DNA of 60,000 nt, taken from the NCBI RefSeq assembly GCF_008831285.2, contig NC_045140.1, positions 5,189,528 through 5,249,527 of the forward strand. Reading direction: 5' to 3'. The notes under the pieces were generated by a model that was given only the letters and a program-made list of their open reading frames with translations, had not been told where the DNA came from and ran no database searches. The DNA comes from Nymphaea colorata (lineage: Eukaryota; Streptophyta; Magnoliopsida; Nymphaeales; Nymphaeaceae). Below, piece after piece: positions 34,648 to 43,497 of this stretch. The position numbers and the translations under genes are program-made. The stretch's first letter is position 1. Each line of letters starts with the position of its first letter.

Positions 34648-34925
34648 AATAGATGTAATGGGGAACCGGGTCCATTTCTGGATCCGGTCCCATGGGGCAC
34701 GGGTACCGAGGCCGGCTCGATACCCTAGGCGGCATTCTTCTCTCCCTCCTATATAATCTTCACTTAAGTGTAATTGTGTGATTAAGTGAATATAATTTTT
34801 CTCTCTCCTAGGGTTGCGGTGTGCACCGAGGTCAGAGCTTCCCGTGGTTTTTTCCTCTTTCTGAGGTTTTTCCACGTATATCGTGTGTTCCTCTCTTCTT
34901 CTTTCGTGTGTTGCATGTTTCTACA
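34642..34925 (+). repeat. Copia-1 3' LTR (284 bp)
   Basis: Full-length LTR with both near-palindromes, ending TTTCTACA and followed by the target copy CTTTA. Confidence 0.95.
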
Positions 34926-35915
34926 CTTTAAAATGTTAAAATCCTTTTCTGCTGACGTGGTTGACAACGCCATGTAGAGGGATTAAGTTAAATGGAGAGG
35001 TGCCCTCTTTCACCGATTTCTTCTCGCTCTGGTTGATGAGTCAGAGAAGATCCGAACACTAGCTGATTTCCTCTTCAGCAGCTTCCTAAAGAGTGGGTTC
35101 TTCCTGATCATCATTACATAAATCTGCAGAAGCTTTTGATGATCGCGGAAGCTAATATATTCTGAATTTGGGATTGGGCATGTTTGCAGCTAAGGCACCA
35201 CTTTTGGCTTACAACAGCTTCGTTGAAGTCATTTTCTTGCTGAATGGTTGCAAGGCCCATGCTGCCCACAGTGAATTGCACCAGGGACAACGTCTTTCTC
35301 AGTGCGTCAAGAAACAGGCATGTAAGGAATAACTTAGTAGGTATGCAAAGATGTCTCAATTTCTTTTGTTGATAGTGTCTTCTAAGACAAAAGGCTGTCT
35401 CAAGTCCTGACCCTCTCATTGTTGCTGACATGGTTGACAACGCCATGCAGAGGGATTATGTTAAATGGAGAGGTGCCCTCTTTCACCGATTTCTTCTCGC
35501 TCTGGATGATGAGTCGGAGAAGATCCGAACACTAGCTGATTTCCTCTTCATCAGCTTCCTAAAGAGTGGGTTCTTCCTGATCATCATTACATTGTCTCCT
35601 TCCAATCATTACATAAATCTGCAGAAGCTTTTGATGATCGCGGAAGCTAATATATTCTGAATTTGGGATTGTGCATGTTTGCAGCTAAGGCACCACTTTT
35701 GGCTTACAACAACTTTGTTGAAGTCATTTTCTTGCTGAATGGTTGCAAGGCCCATGCTGCCCACATTGAATTGCACCAGGGACAACGTCTTTCTCAGTGC
35801 GTCAAGAAACGGGTATGTAAGGAATAACTTAGTAGGTATGCAAAGATGTCTCAATTTCTTTTGTTGATAGTGTCTTCTAAGACAAAAGGCTCTCTCAAGT
35901 CCTGACCCTGTCATT

Positions 35916-37054
35916 GTTGCTTTAAAATGTTAAAATCCTTTTCTGCTGATGTGGTTGACAACGCCATGCAGAGGGATTATGTTAAATGGAGAGGTGCCCT
36001 CTTTCACCGATTTCTTCTTGCTCTGGTTGATGAGTCAGAGAAGATCCGAACACTAGCTGATTTCCTCTTCAGCAGCTTCCTAAAGAGTGGGTTCTTCCTG
36101 ATCATCATTACATTCGCCATTACATTCGCTCCTTCCAATCATTACATAAATCTGCAGAAGCTTTTGATGATCGCAGAAGCTAATATATTCTGAATTTGGG
36201 ATTGTGCATGTTTGCAGCTAAGGCACCACTTTTGGCTTAAGAGTTAGAACAGCTTCGTTGAAGTCATTTTCTTGCTGAATGGTTGCAAGGCCCATGCTGC
36301 CCACAGTGAATTGCACGAGGTACAACGCCTTTCTCAGTTCGTTGAATGGTTTCTCTTTCTCAGTTCGTTGCTGCAGTTATTTGGGTTGTTAATGAACGTT
36401 TTTCCTTCTTACAGAGGCAACGATAACAAAACACAATTGCAAAGGGTGCATATCTATACATTATTACTTAAACAAATGGCCCTGGAGCAACTTTTAGCCA
36501 CTTCTGTGAAGCTTTGTGCTGAGATCTTGGCTGCCGTTGCTGATGGTTTGCTTAATCTCAATGAACCTGGGGCACAGTCCGTTCTAAAGGTACTGGACAG
36601 AAAGGTCGTATACTACAATGTTGACTGCAAATATATTGATCATCTCATGCAATACGAAACCAACCAATCAACTGAACGTAATGTGGATGATCACACTGAT
36701 CAGTTGAACATTAGTTGCACTTAGTTGAGCACTTCCAAAAAAATTGGTTATTCACTTCCAATCTGGTGTCTGTTAGTTCTTTCAGTTTTAATCGAGCGCC
36801 TAAAATCTATGAATGTGTGCCTGAAGGTGCCCCACGCCTGGATTCGATGAGCATACCGAAGGTCAAGGCAGTCTCTAGAAGAAACTGTAGTGGGTTGGAG
36901 TCCTTGAGGAGAAGACAGACTTTTGATTCAGACAGTGAAGGCTCATCCACCCTCGCCACATCAAAGATGTTAAATCACACTGTAACCCCACATAGAAAAC
37001 AAGCGAAAATCCATCTTCACGGACACCAAAACCGTCATCGAACTAAGGCTTGAT
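35916..37054 (+). pseudogene. CAP-D3-like condensin II fragment, copy D8 (right end of array)
   Basis: The exon with RDYVKWRGALFHRFLL and VDESEKIRTLADFLF is intact, then an intron with a private 12-bp duplication (36106-36129). The next exon carries a 7-bp insertion and a stop. The following exon reads QLQRVHIYTLLLKQMALEQL and LCAEILAAVADGLLNLNEP. After an intron, most of the C-terminal region is deleted, joining CCTGAAGGTGC to CCCACGCCTGGATTCG. This restores a readable ESLRRRQTFDSDSEGSS that ends in novel codons at 37054 (HRTKA). Similarity to the other units stops near 37003. Confidence 0.8.
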
Positions 37055-37055
37055 T

Positions 37056-37431
37056 TAAACTGAGAGTCAAGTTCACGGGGGTTTGTCGGATTGGGGCTTC
37101 ATTGGACTCACAGATCGGAATTTTGATCAGTTTTGGAGTTTTAGATCGTCCCCGATTCTGTTTTCTAGAAATTTATTTCATTTTATTGAATTTTGTTGGT
37201 TACTTTTCCTGGGTATCCCCAATTTTTCATGGGCTTCATTGTTTCTGTTCGTACCATTGGTGACCTTCTTTACTTAGAGGAACATGGTGGTTAGATGTGT
37301 CCAGTGAATTTTGGTGTTCTTTTCTGATCTTGGTACCAAAATTAGGGGGTTAATTTTGTATAGTCGGTGTAGAAATCGATACCAATAGGGGCGTGAAGGA
37401 TTTGGTGTGAGGTACTCGGATGGTTTCATCC
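37056..37431 (+). other. Leader and intron-like DNA before the DnaJ start
   Basis: T-rich sequence leading to ATGGATGG at 37432. It probably holds the 5' untranslated region of the DnaJ gene that the copia element interrupts. No further coding sequence is visible. Confidence 0.45.
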
Positions 37432-37439
37432 ATGGATGG

Positions 37440-37728
37440 TGTAGAAACACGAACCACAAGGAGAGAGTAGAGGAAACACACACAGTATACGTGGAAAACC
37501 TCAGAAAGAGGTGAAAAACCACGGGGAAGCTCTGACCTAGGGGCAAACCGCAACCCTAGGAGAGAGAAAAAATCACATTCACTTAACTCAACAATTACAT
37601 GTAAGTGAAGAATATATAAGAGGGAGAGAAAGAGTGCCGCCTAGGATACCGAGCCCGCCTCGGTATCCGTGCCCCATAGGACCTGGTCCAGATATGGACC
37701 CGGTTCCCCATTACAATATATTCTAACA
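37440..37728 (-). repeat. Copia-2 3' LTR
   Basis: Reads TGTTAGAATATA...TTTCTACA on the minus strand. It keeps the hairpin-forming block (GGGAACCGGGTCCA...) lost from the copia-1 5' LTR. Confidence 0.95.
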
Positions 37729-40700
37729 CTCCCCCTCAAGCTTGGCATACATGTCAAACATGCCAAGCTTGCTAACATTTTTCTCAAACTGAGATGTACA
37801 TAAAGACTTAGTTAAGACATCTGCAACTTGATCTTCAGACTTCATATAGGGCAGAATCAACTCCTTTGAATCTATGCGTTCCCGTATGAAGTGGCGATCA
37901 ATCTCCACATGTTTAGTCTTGTCGTGCATGACCGGATTATTTGCCAGGTTAATAGCAGACTTGTTGTCACAATACATCCTCATCTTCTCTTCCATTTTAA
38001 CCCCAATATCTGCTAAAAGAATTTTGAGCCATAGTATCTCTGTAACCCCCATAGCAACCGCCCTGTATTCAGCCTCAGCACTGGACCTGGAACAAACTTC
38101 TTGTCGCTTACTTCTCCAGACCACAAGGTTACCTCCAAGAAAGATGCAGTATCCTGTGGTAGACCTCCTAGTATCTGTGCATCCTGCCCAGTCGGCATCA
38201 GAGTATCCTTCAATACTTAGTCGATCTTGCCGAGTGTAGAGCAATCCTTTCCCTGGGTCATTCTTTAAGTATCCCAATACTCTTTCAGCACTTTTCCAAT
38301 GACAATCAGTAGGGGCATGCATAAACTGACTTAACACACCCACAGCATACGTAATATCTGGGCGAGTAAGAGTGAGATAAATAAGTTTACCAACCAGCCG
38401 CTGATACCTCCCTTTTCCTTCCTCATCCAAGATAGTCCCAGATTTGATACTTATCCTTGTGCCAGACTCCATTGGGGTAAGAAAGGGCCTACATCCCAGT
38501 TTACCTGTCTCTTTTAGAAGATCCAAAGTGTATTTTCTTTGGCTCATAACAAGCCCAGTCTCATATCGCGCGATCTCAATTCCCAAGAAATACCTTAGTT
38601 TGCCCAGATCTTTGAGATCGAATTCTGCAGCTAACGTTTCTTTCATCTTCCTTTTTTCCCCCTCGTCGTCACCTGTGACAATCATATCATCAACATATAC
38701 AAGTAGAAGGCTCACCAGACCATTTCTCTGCTTGATGAAGAGGGTGTGATCACCATTTCCCTGTTTATACCCATTAGTCTTCATTACAACCCTTAGTCTT
38801 TCAAACCACGCTCTAGGGGACTGCTTGAGACCATACAAAGCTTTCTTGAGATAGCAACACTTCCCGTTCCGAGCATATCCAGGCGGCATGCTCATATAGA
38901 CTTCTTCCTCAAGGTGACCATTCAAGAAGGCGTTCTTGACATCAAGTTGGTCCATGCTCCACTTCTTCTGCACTGCAAGAGCTAGGATGACCCTTACGGT
39001 CTTCAGTTTCGCCACGGGAGCAAACGTCTCAAGATAGTCAATCCCATATTTTTGGCTAAACCCTTTAGCAACAAGGCGGGCTTTATAGCGTTCTACTGTG
39101 CCATCAGGTTTGTACTTCACATTAAACACCCACTTGGAACCAACTAAGTGAGTTCCCTTGGGGATGTCAACAACTTCCCACGTACTGTTCTTTTCCAGGG
39201 CGTCCATCTCCTCTGTCATGGCCTGTAGCCATTTAGGATCCTTCCTGGCATCTTCCACTGACCTGGGAATAACAGCCAAGGAGGTAACAAAGCACTTGTA
39301 GTCTTTGCTGAGTTTAGCATATGAAACAAATCTCTGAATAGGATGAGAAGTACATGACCTGGTGCCCTTGCGCAGGGCTATGGGAAGTTCTTCATTCATT
39401 GGACTTGGATCATCCGGGGAGGTCACAAGATTGGGAAGATTGGGATTGGCAACATCGACATCTTCCATCACATCCTTCTTCTTCCTGCTGTAAACCTGAC
39501 CAAATAAGTGACCTCGAGACTGTTCTTCCACAGGGCCCCCCTCCATCTGACTGTCTCTGTCCTTCTTGACAACGTCTTCCACACTTGGAGAACTAACTGT
39601 ATAATCCAAGAAATCCATGAACTGAATCAACTGATGCGAAGAATACTCTTCCCTTCTGTCACCTAAACACTCCCCCTGAAGAGGAGTCGCAGGGAAGTAT
39701 GCCACATGTTCATGAAAGGTAACATCCCTGGAGACATATACTCTGGAAGTGCTAGGGTCAACACACTTGTATCCCTTCTGAGTGGAGGAATACCCCAAAA
39801 AGACCGCTTTGATGGACCGGGGATCAAGTTTCTTGAGAGTGGGACTATGATCATGGACAAAGCAAACACACCCAAACACTCGAGGGGTCAAAGGCCAGGG
39901 ATTCTGAGTAGGCCACAAAACAGAATAAGGGGAATGACCATTCAACACACGAGTAGGCATACGGTTAATGAGATGAGCACTAGTGAGAAGTGCATCACCC
40001 CAGTACCGCTTAGGGACATGACGTTGAAACATAATGGCCCGGGTGACATTTAACAAATGACGGTTCTTCCTTTCAGCCACACCATTTTGAGGAGGTGTGT
40101 AGCTACAGGATGTTTCATGTATAATACCCTTGCTTCGCAGGAAGTCATCAAGAGATTGGGAGACATACTCTCGAGCATTGTCAGTACGAAGGGTCTGAAC
40201 AGGGGTCTGGAATTGAGTTTCAACAAATGCCACAAAGTTTTTGACAATGTCGGGAACTTCACTACGTTCTTTCAACAGATACACGAACGTACACCGGGAG
40301 TAGTCATCAATAAGAGTCATGAAATAGTGAAAGCCACGACAAGTGGGTACTCCCGAAGGACCCCAAACATCAGAATGAACCAAAGCAAAAGGACGGTCGG
40401 CTTTATTGAATGAAATAGGGTACGAGGCCCTAACATGTTTAGACAACTGACACACTTCACAGGCGAAGGTGTCCAAAGAAACAGAATGAAACATCCTAGG
40501 AAACAACCTTTTAAGCAACGGGAATGGAAGATGACCAAGTCTCTCGTGCCAACGCATAATGATGGATTTGTCCTCCATGCCAGGCAACTGTCCACTGGTG
40601 GCTGAAATCAAAGCAGAAGCAACTTGTACGGGCAGTCTGTAGAGACCATCAATAACCGAACCAATCCCAATCTTCTGCCCCGTCCCCAAGTTCTGCAGTA

Positions 40701-42015
40701 AACAACGATCAGCAGAGAAAATTAGATTACAGTTTAACTCTTTGGTAATACTGCTGACAGATAACAAATTGACAGGAATGTTGGGAACATGTAGGGCATT
40801 ATGAAGACAATATTTGTTCAGTAATGATAAACTCCCTTTTCCAGCCACAGAGATAGAGGAACCATCAGCCATAGCCACACGCTGCTGCCCAGAGGTCAAC
40901 CTGTACTCTTGAAACATCGTAGGGTTCCCTGTCATATGATGAGTGGCCCCACTGTCAACAATCCAATCACCGATGGAGGAATTACCTTGATCACTAGTAG
41001 CAACTAGGGTCTGGGCTAACTTAGCCCCCTCAGAAGTAGAAGCATCATCCTGGGTAGACAAACGACTAATGTATGCTTGCAACTCTCTAAGTTGATCTGA
41101 GGAGAGCTTGGATTTTGCAACATTGGTCGACCCTGGACTAGGCTCGGGCACAGAAGGAGCACGGCGATGAGGAGGAGGACGACCTCGGACGAGACGCTTC
41201 TCAGGATGAAGGTCCCAACAAAAATCAACAGAATGACCCACTTTGTTGCAATGGCTGCATCGGCGAGTAGGACGCTGCCCTGTCCCTGAAGTATGGCTCA
41301 CAAAGGCTGCTGGAGAGCTCCCCTGATGGGAGTCAATATGCATAATCTGGCGCCGTTGCTCCTCAGACTCAATACGAGCATATACCTCTTCGATTCTAGG
41401 AATCTCATCACAGTTAAGAATCTGGCTCCGAATGGTTTCAAACTCATCACGCAGGCCTCCAAGGAAGATAAAGGTGCTGTCCATCCATTCTTTTTCCCAA
41501 TACAGGGCATGATCTACACCACATTTCCAGTCATCATTCACATGATAGTCAAGTTCCTCCCATTTGGTCTTCAGAGCGGCATAGAAGGAGGCAACAGATA
41601 AATCACCCTGTTTAAGAGCATATATGCTACGTTTGATTTGATATGCACGTAAAACACGTTTTTTACGACCATACATACGTGCAAGAACAGTCCACATATC
41701 ATATGCAGTCGATTTACGCAAGATCAAAGGCTGAATATCTGCGGAAACCGAACTAATAATCCATACTTTAACCTGACTATCTTCCAAAGCCCAGGTCGGC
41801 CATTGCGAATCAGTTTTAGAAGGTGGAGGCTTCTCCCCAGTGATATAGTGCAGGCGACCACGACTAGTAATGCCGATTTCTAGGGCAGCAGACCACGAGA
41901 GATAGTTATCCTTGTTCAGCCGAATGGAGGTGACATGAACAGGCAAGTTCTCACCCTTGGTATTGCTGCCCGTGTCCAGGGCATCATTAAGCTTGGAAAT
42001 CACTGCGTCAGCCAT
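37723..42015 (-). CDS. Copia-2 gag-pol polyprotein (1430 aa)
   Basis: The start is taken at the ATG ending at 42015 (MADAVISKLNDALDTGS); an upstream in-frame TTG is not used. Layout as in copia-1: gag (LNKDNYLSWSAALEIGI), knuckle CSHCNKVGHSVDFC, protease DSGATHHMTG, integrase D-D-E in HSDVWGP, RTDNAREY and GVAERKNR, RT with YVDDM, and RNase H with GYSDADWAGC and MYCDNKSA. Long stretches of integrase and RT are identical to copia-1. Differences gather in gag, the linker after the knuckle and the acidic spacer between integrase and RT. The final TGT TAG lies in the LTR, as in copia-1 but with a different stop. No frameshift or missing catalytic residue was found. Confidence 0.96.
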   Translation of the reverse strand: MADAVISKLNDALDTGSNTKGENLPVHVTSIRLNKDNYLSWSAALEIGITSRGRLHYITGEKPPPSKTDSQWPTWALEDSQVKVWIISSVSADIQPLILRKSTAYDMWTVLARMYGRKKRVLRAYQIKRSIYALKQGDLSVASFYAALKTKWEELDYHVNDDWKCGVDHALYWEKEWMDSTFIFLGGLRDEFETIRSQILNCDEIPRIEEVYARIESEEQRRQIMHIDSHQGSSPAAFVSHTSGTGQRPTRRCSHCNKVGHSVDFCWDLHPEKRLVRGRPPPHRRAPSVPEPSPGSTNVAKSKLSSDQLRELQAYISRLSTQDDASTSEGAKLAQTLVATSDQGNSSIGDWIVDSGATHHMTGNPTMFQEYRLTSGQQRVAMADGSSISVAGKGSLSLLNKYCLHNALHVPNIPVNLLSVSSITKELNCNLIFSADRCLLQNLGTGQKIGIGSVIDGLYRLPVQVASALISATSGQLPGMEDKSIIMRWHERLGHLPFPLLKRLFPRMFHSVSLDTFACEVCQLSKHVRASYPISFNKADRPFALVHSDVWGPSGVPTCRGFHYFMTLIDDYSRCTFVYLLKERSEVPDIVKNFVAFVETQFQTPVQTLRTDNAREYVSQSLDDFLRSKGIIHETSCSYTPPQNGVAERKNRHLLNVTRAIMFQRHVPKRYWGDALLTSAHLINRMPTRVLNGHSPYSVLWPTQNPWPLTPRVFGCVCFVHDHSPTLKKLDPRSIKAVFLGYSSTQKGYKCVDPSTSRVYVSRDVTFHEHVAYFPATPLQGECLGDRREEYSSHQLIQFMDFLDYTVSSPSVEDVVKKDRDSQMEGGPVEEQSRGHLFGQVYSRKKKDVMEDVDVANPNLPNLVTSPDDPSPMNEELPIALRKGTRSCTSHPIQRFVSYAKLSKDYKCFVTSLAVIPRSVEDARKDPKWLQAMTEEMDALEKNSTWEVVDIPKGTHLVGSKWVFNVKYKPDGTVERYKARLVAKGFSQKYGIDYLETFAPVAKLKTVRVILALAVQKKWSMDQLDVKNAFLNGHLEEEVYMSMPPGYARNGKCCYLKKALYGLKQSPRAWFERLRVVMKTNGYKQGNGDHTLFIKQRNGLVSLLLVYVDDMIVTGDDEGEKRKMKETLAAEFDLKDLGKLRYFLGIEIARYETGLVMSQRKYTLDLLKETGKLGCRPFLTPMESGTRISIKSGTILDEEGKGRYQRLVGKLIYLTLTRPDITYAVGVLSQFMHAPTDCHWKSAERVLGYLKNDPGKGLLYTRQDRLSIEGYSDADWAGCTDTRRSTTGYCIFLGGNLVVWRSKRQEVCSRSSAEAEYRAVAMGVTEILWLKILLADIGVKMEEKMRMYCDNKSAINLANNPVMHDKTKHVEIDRHFIRERIDSKELILPYMKSEDQVADVLTKSLCTSQFEKNVSKLGMFDMYAKLEGEC
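37729..37739 (-). promoter_or_regulatory. Copia-2 polypurine tract
   Basis: TTGAGGGGGAG on the minus strand, directly before the 3' LTR and identical to that of copia-1. Confidence 0.85.
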
Positions 42016-42460
42016 GGCAATCCCCAAATAAGGTCACAACTGGCCGGCGGCGAAAACAAGACAGCCGGCGGCGACGCGGAAGAAGAGGGCAGCGGAGAAA
42101 AAAAAAACAGTCGACGGCGGCGCTGGGACCTGTGACGGCAGCAGGGCAGGGCGGCGCTGATAACGACGGCGACGCTGGGAGCGGCGACGGCAGCAGGGCA
42201 GGGCAGGACGACGCTGGGAACGGCGGCAGCAAAGAAGAGATCCACACCGGCGACGGCAGCAGGGCAGGGCAGAACGGCGCTGGGAACGATGACGACGGCG
42301 GTGCCGGACGGCGGCAGTGTTCCTGGACGGCGGCAGCAGTAGAAACAACGACGGCAGCGGCGCTGAGAACAGTGTCGGCGGCGGTGCTGGAAACGGCAAC
42401 GGGGGCATCACGTGAACGGCGGAAAAGCACTACTTGCACACCAACGATCTCACACGCGGT
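42016..42460 (-). other. Copia-2 untranslated leader
   Basis: GC-rich, with repeated short blocks (on the plus strand GGCGCTGGGAACG, GACGGCAGCAGGGCAGG) and CCG-type runs. Its composition invites several chance open frames on both strands, none with recognisable similarity. Confidence 0.7.
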
Positions 42461-42473
42461 GGCTCTGATACCA
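42461..42473 (-). promoter_or_regulatory. Copia-2 primer-binding site (tRNA-iMet)
   Basis: TGGTATCAGAGCC on the minus strand, abutting the 5' LTR. Confidence 0.93.
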
Positions 42474-42762
42474 TGTAGAAACACGAACCACAAGGAGAGA
42501 GTAGAGGAAACACACACAGTATACGTGGAAAACCTCAGAAAGAGGTGAAAAACCACGGGGAAGCTCTGACCTAGGGGCAAACCGCAACCCTAGGAGAGAG
42601 AAAAAATCACATTCACTTAACTCAACAATTACATGTAAGTGAAGAATATATAAGAGGGAGAGAAAGAGTGCCGCCTAGGATACCGAGCCCGCCTCGGTAT
42701 CCGTGCCCCATAGGACCTGGTCCAGATATGGACCCGGTTCCCCATTACAATATATTCTAACA
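42474..42762 (-). repeat. Copia-2 5' LTR
   Basis: Identical by eye to 37440-37728. It has a TATA-like TTATATAT on the minus strand around 42646-42653. Confidence 0.95.
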
Positions 42763-43497
42763 GATGGTAACAAGGATGAGGCATTGAGATGCATCAGTAT
42801 TGCAAAAGAGGCACTCGCTTCTGGTGTTGAATCCCGAGCGCTGAAGTTCATTCGAATTGTGCGGCGTCTAGATGGTAATTTGCAGGTTGATGATCTTCTG
42901 GCTGCTTGTGAGAGAATGAATCGTGATTCTGAAGTTTCTAAGGAAGAAATATCTCAAGGGAAACGAGACTATGAATGAGAGGGGAATTTGAATCGGCAAG
43001 AAAAGAAGGCACGCACGGGTTCTTCGAATGGTAGATGTGATTTCACCGAGAACATGCTGCATTGATTCGGCAAGTCGCGAGGAGCAATGATTACTATGAA
43101 ATTCTTTGCCTTGAGAAGACCTGCTCTGTGGAGGAAGTCAAGAAAGCCTACTGGAAATTGTCCCTTAAAGTTTCATCCAGATAAGAATAAGGCCCCCGGT
43201 GCCGACGAGGCATTCAAGATAGTATCAAAAGCTTTCAAGTGCTTGAGTGACGGTGAATTGCGGAGGCAGTACGAACCAAACAGGTCTGGTTGTCAGTTTA
43301 ACCAGCAACACCATATGAGGAGGAAAAGAAGAAGAGCCAGGAATGACTTCTTTGATGAGGATTTCGACCCAGACGAGGTCTTCCGTTCGTTCTTTTTCGG
43401 TTCACAGGAAGAAGTCTTCCACAATGTGCACATTTACAGAGCCAGGCACAGGACTAGGGAACAAAGAGGAATTTTTGCACTACTATATTTTGTCTGA

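Larger units (their letters stand above)
29707..34925 (+). mobile_element. Ty1/copia LTR retrotransposon 1, intact polyprotein
   Basis: LTRs at 29707-29960 and 34642-34925, TG...CA ends, 5-bp target duplication CTTTA (29702-29706 and 34926-34930). It has a perfect primer-binding site, a polypurine tract and one uninterrupted gag-pol frame. The LTRs differ by one base (T at 29873 against G at 34829) and by a 30-bp deletion in the 5' LTR, so insertion is recent. It is inserted in the condensin sub-array. The element at 37440-42762 is a close relative in reverse orientation. Confidence 0.96.
29051..36300 (+). repeat. Condensin-fragment sub-array, period about 517 bp (copies D5-D7 plus edges)
   Basis: Each unit has GTCAAGAAACAGGCATGTAAG, the block TTAAAATCCTTTTCTGCTGA, the exon RDYVKWRGALFHRFLL, its intron, and the next exon up to AATTGCACCAGGGACAACG, then starts again. 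The CCATG(C/T)AGAGGGATTA landmarks lie near 29226, 34969, 35442 and 35967. After subtracting the copia element and its target copy, spacings are about 517, 474 and 517-525 bp; the short one lost the sequence between CATTGTTGCT and GACATGGTTG. Individual copies carry their own changes, such as a stop in the exon at 29308 (ATCTGA) and CCATGTAG at 34971. Confidence 0.85.
28419..37003 (+). repeat. Large tandem unit 4, with condensin sub-array and nested copia element
   Basis: Only the first ~85 bp of S1 remain (28419-28504). They are joined to the S1 tail (CATCTCCCCTGTCTCAAAATACGG, as at 6978 and 15145). The condensin fragment then appears in repeated partial copies (D4-D8), interrupted by the copia element 29707-34925. 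Similarity to the other units ends at about 37003 (CCCCACATAGAAA), which is the right border of the array. Confidence 0.75.
37440..42762 (-). mobile_element. Ty1/copia LTR retrotransposon 2, intact, very recent
   Basis: LTRs 37440-37728 and 42474-42762, both 289 bp and identical by eye, with target duplication GATGG (37435-37439 / 42763-42767). The primer site, polypurine tract and a 1430-aa polyprotein are intact. It is of the same family as copia-1 but with clearly different LTR and leader sequence. Insertion split the second and third codons of a DnaJ-type gene. By structure it could still be mobile; whether it is transcribed is unknown. Confidence 0.97.
37432..43497 (+). pseudogene. DnaJ (type 49/B12-like) co-chaperone gene, split by copia-2 and frameshifted
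   Basis: The start is cut after ATGGATGG (37432-37439). Beyond the element the frame resumes, MDGNKDEALRCISIAKEAL, LKFIRIVRRLDGNLQVDDLL, the classic N-terminus of plant endoplasmic-reticulum DnaJ proteins of the 49/B12 type. After a decayed linker the J domain reads NDYYEILCLEKTCSVEEVKK then, after a one-base insertion near 43171, HPDKNKAPGADEAFKIVSKA with the HPD motif that stimulates Hsp70. The next part (DFFDEDFDPDEVFRSFFFG) matches the region after the J domain. The expected DUF1977-type C-terminus and membrane anchor are lost: at about 43483 the gene runs into a repeated sequence also present at 45098. A stop at 42976 and the J-domain frameshift show it was probably dead or dying before or after insertion. 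Family call is from remembered motifs. Confidence 0.82.

Noticed and set aside
37723-42027. A start at an upstream in-frame TTG for copia-2 (and a GTG for copia-1)
   Set aside because: Eukaryotic initiation favours the ATG four codons later in copia-2 (ending at 42015) and one codon later in copia-1 (30346).
42008-42580. 190-codon and 138-codon open frames in the copia-2 leader on both strands
   Set aside because: They come from GCC/GGC repetition in the leader and overlap the LTR and primer site.
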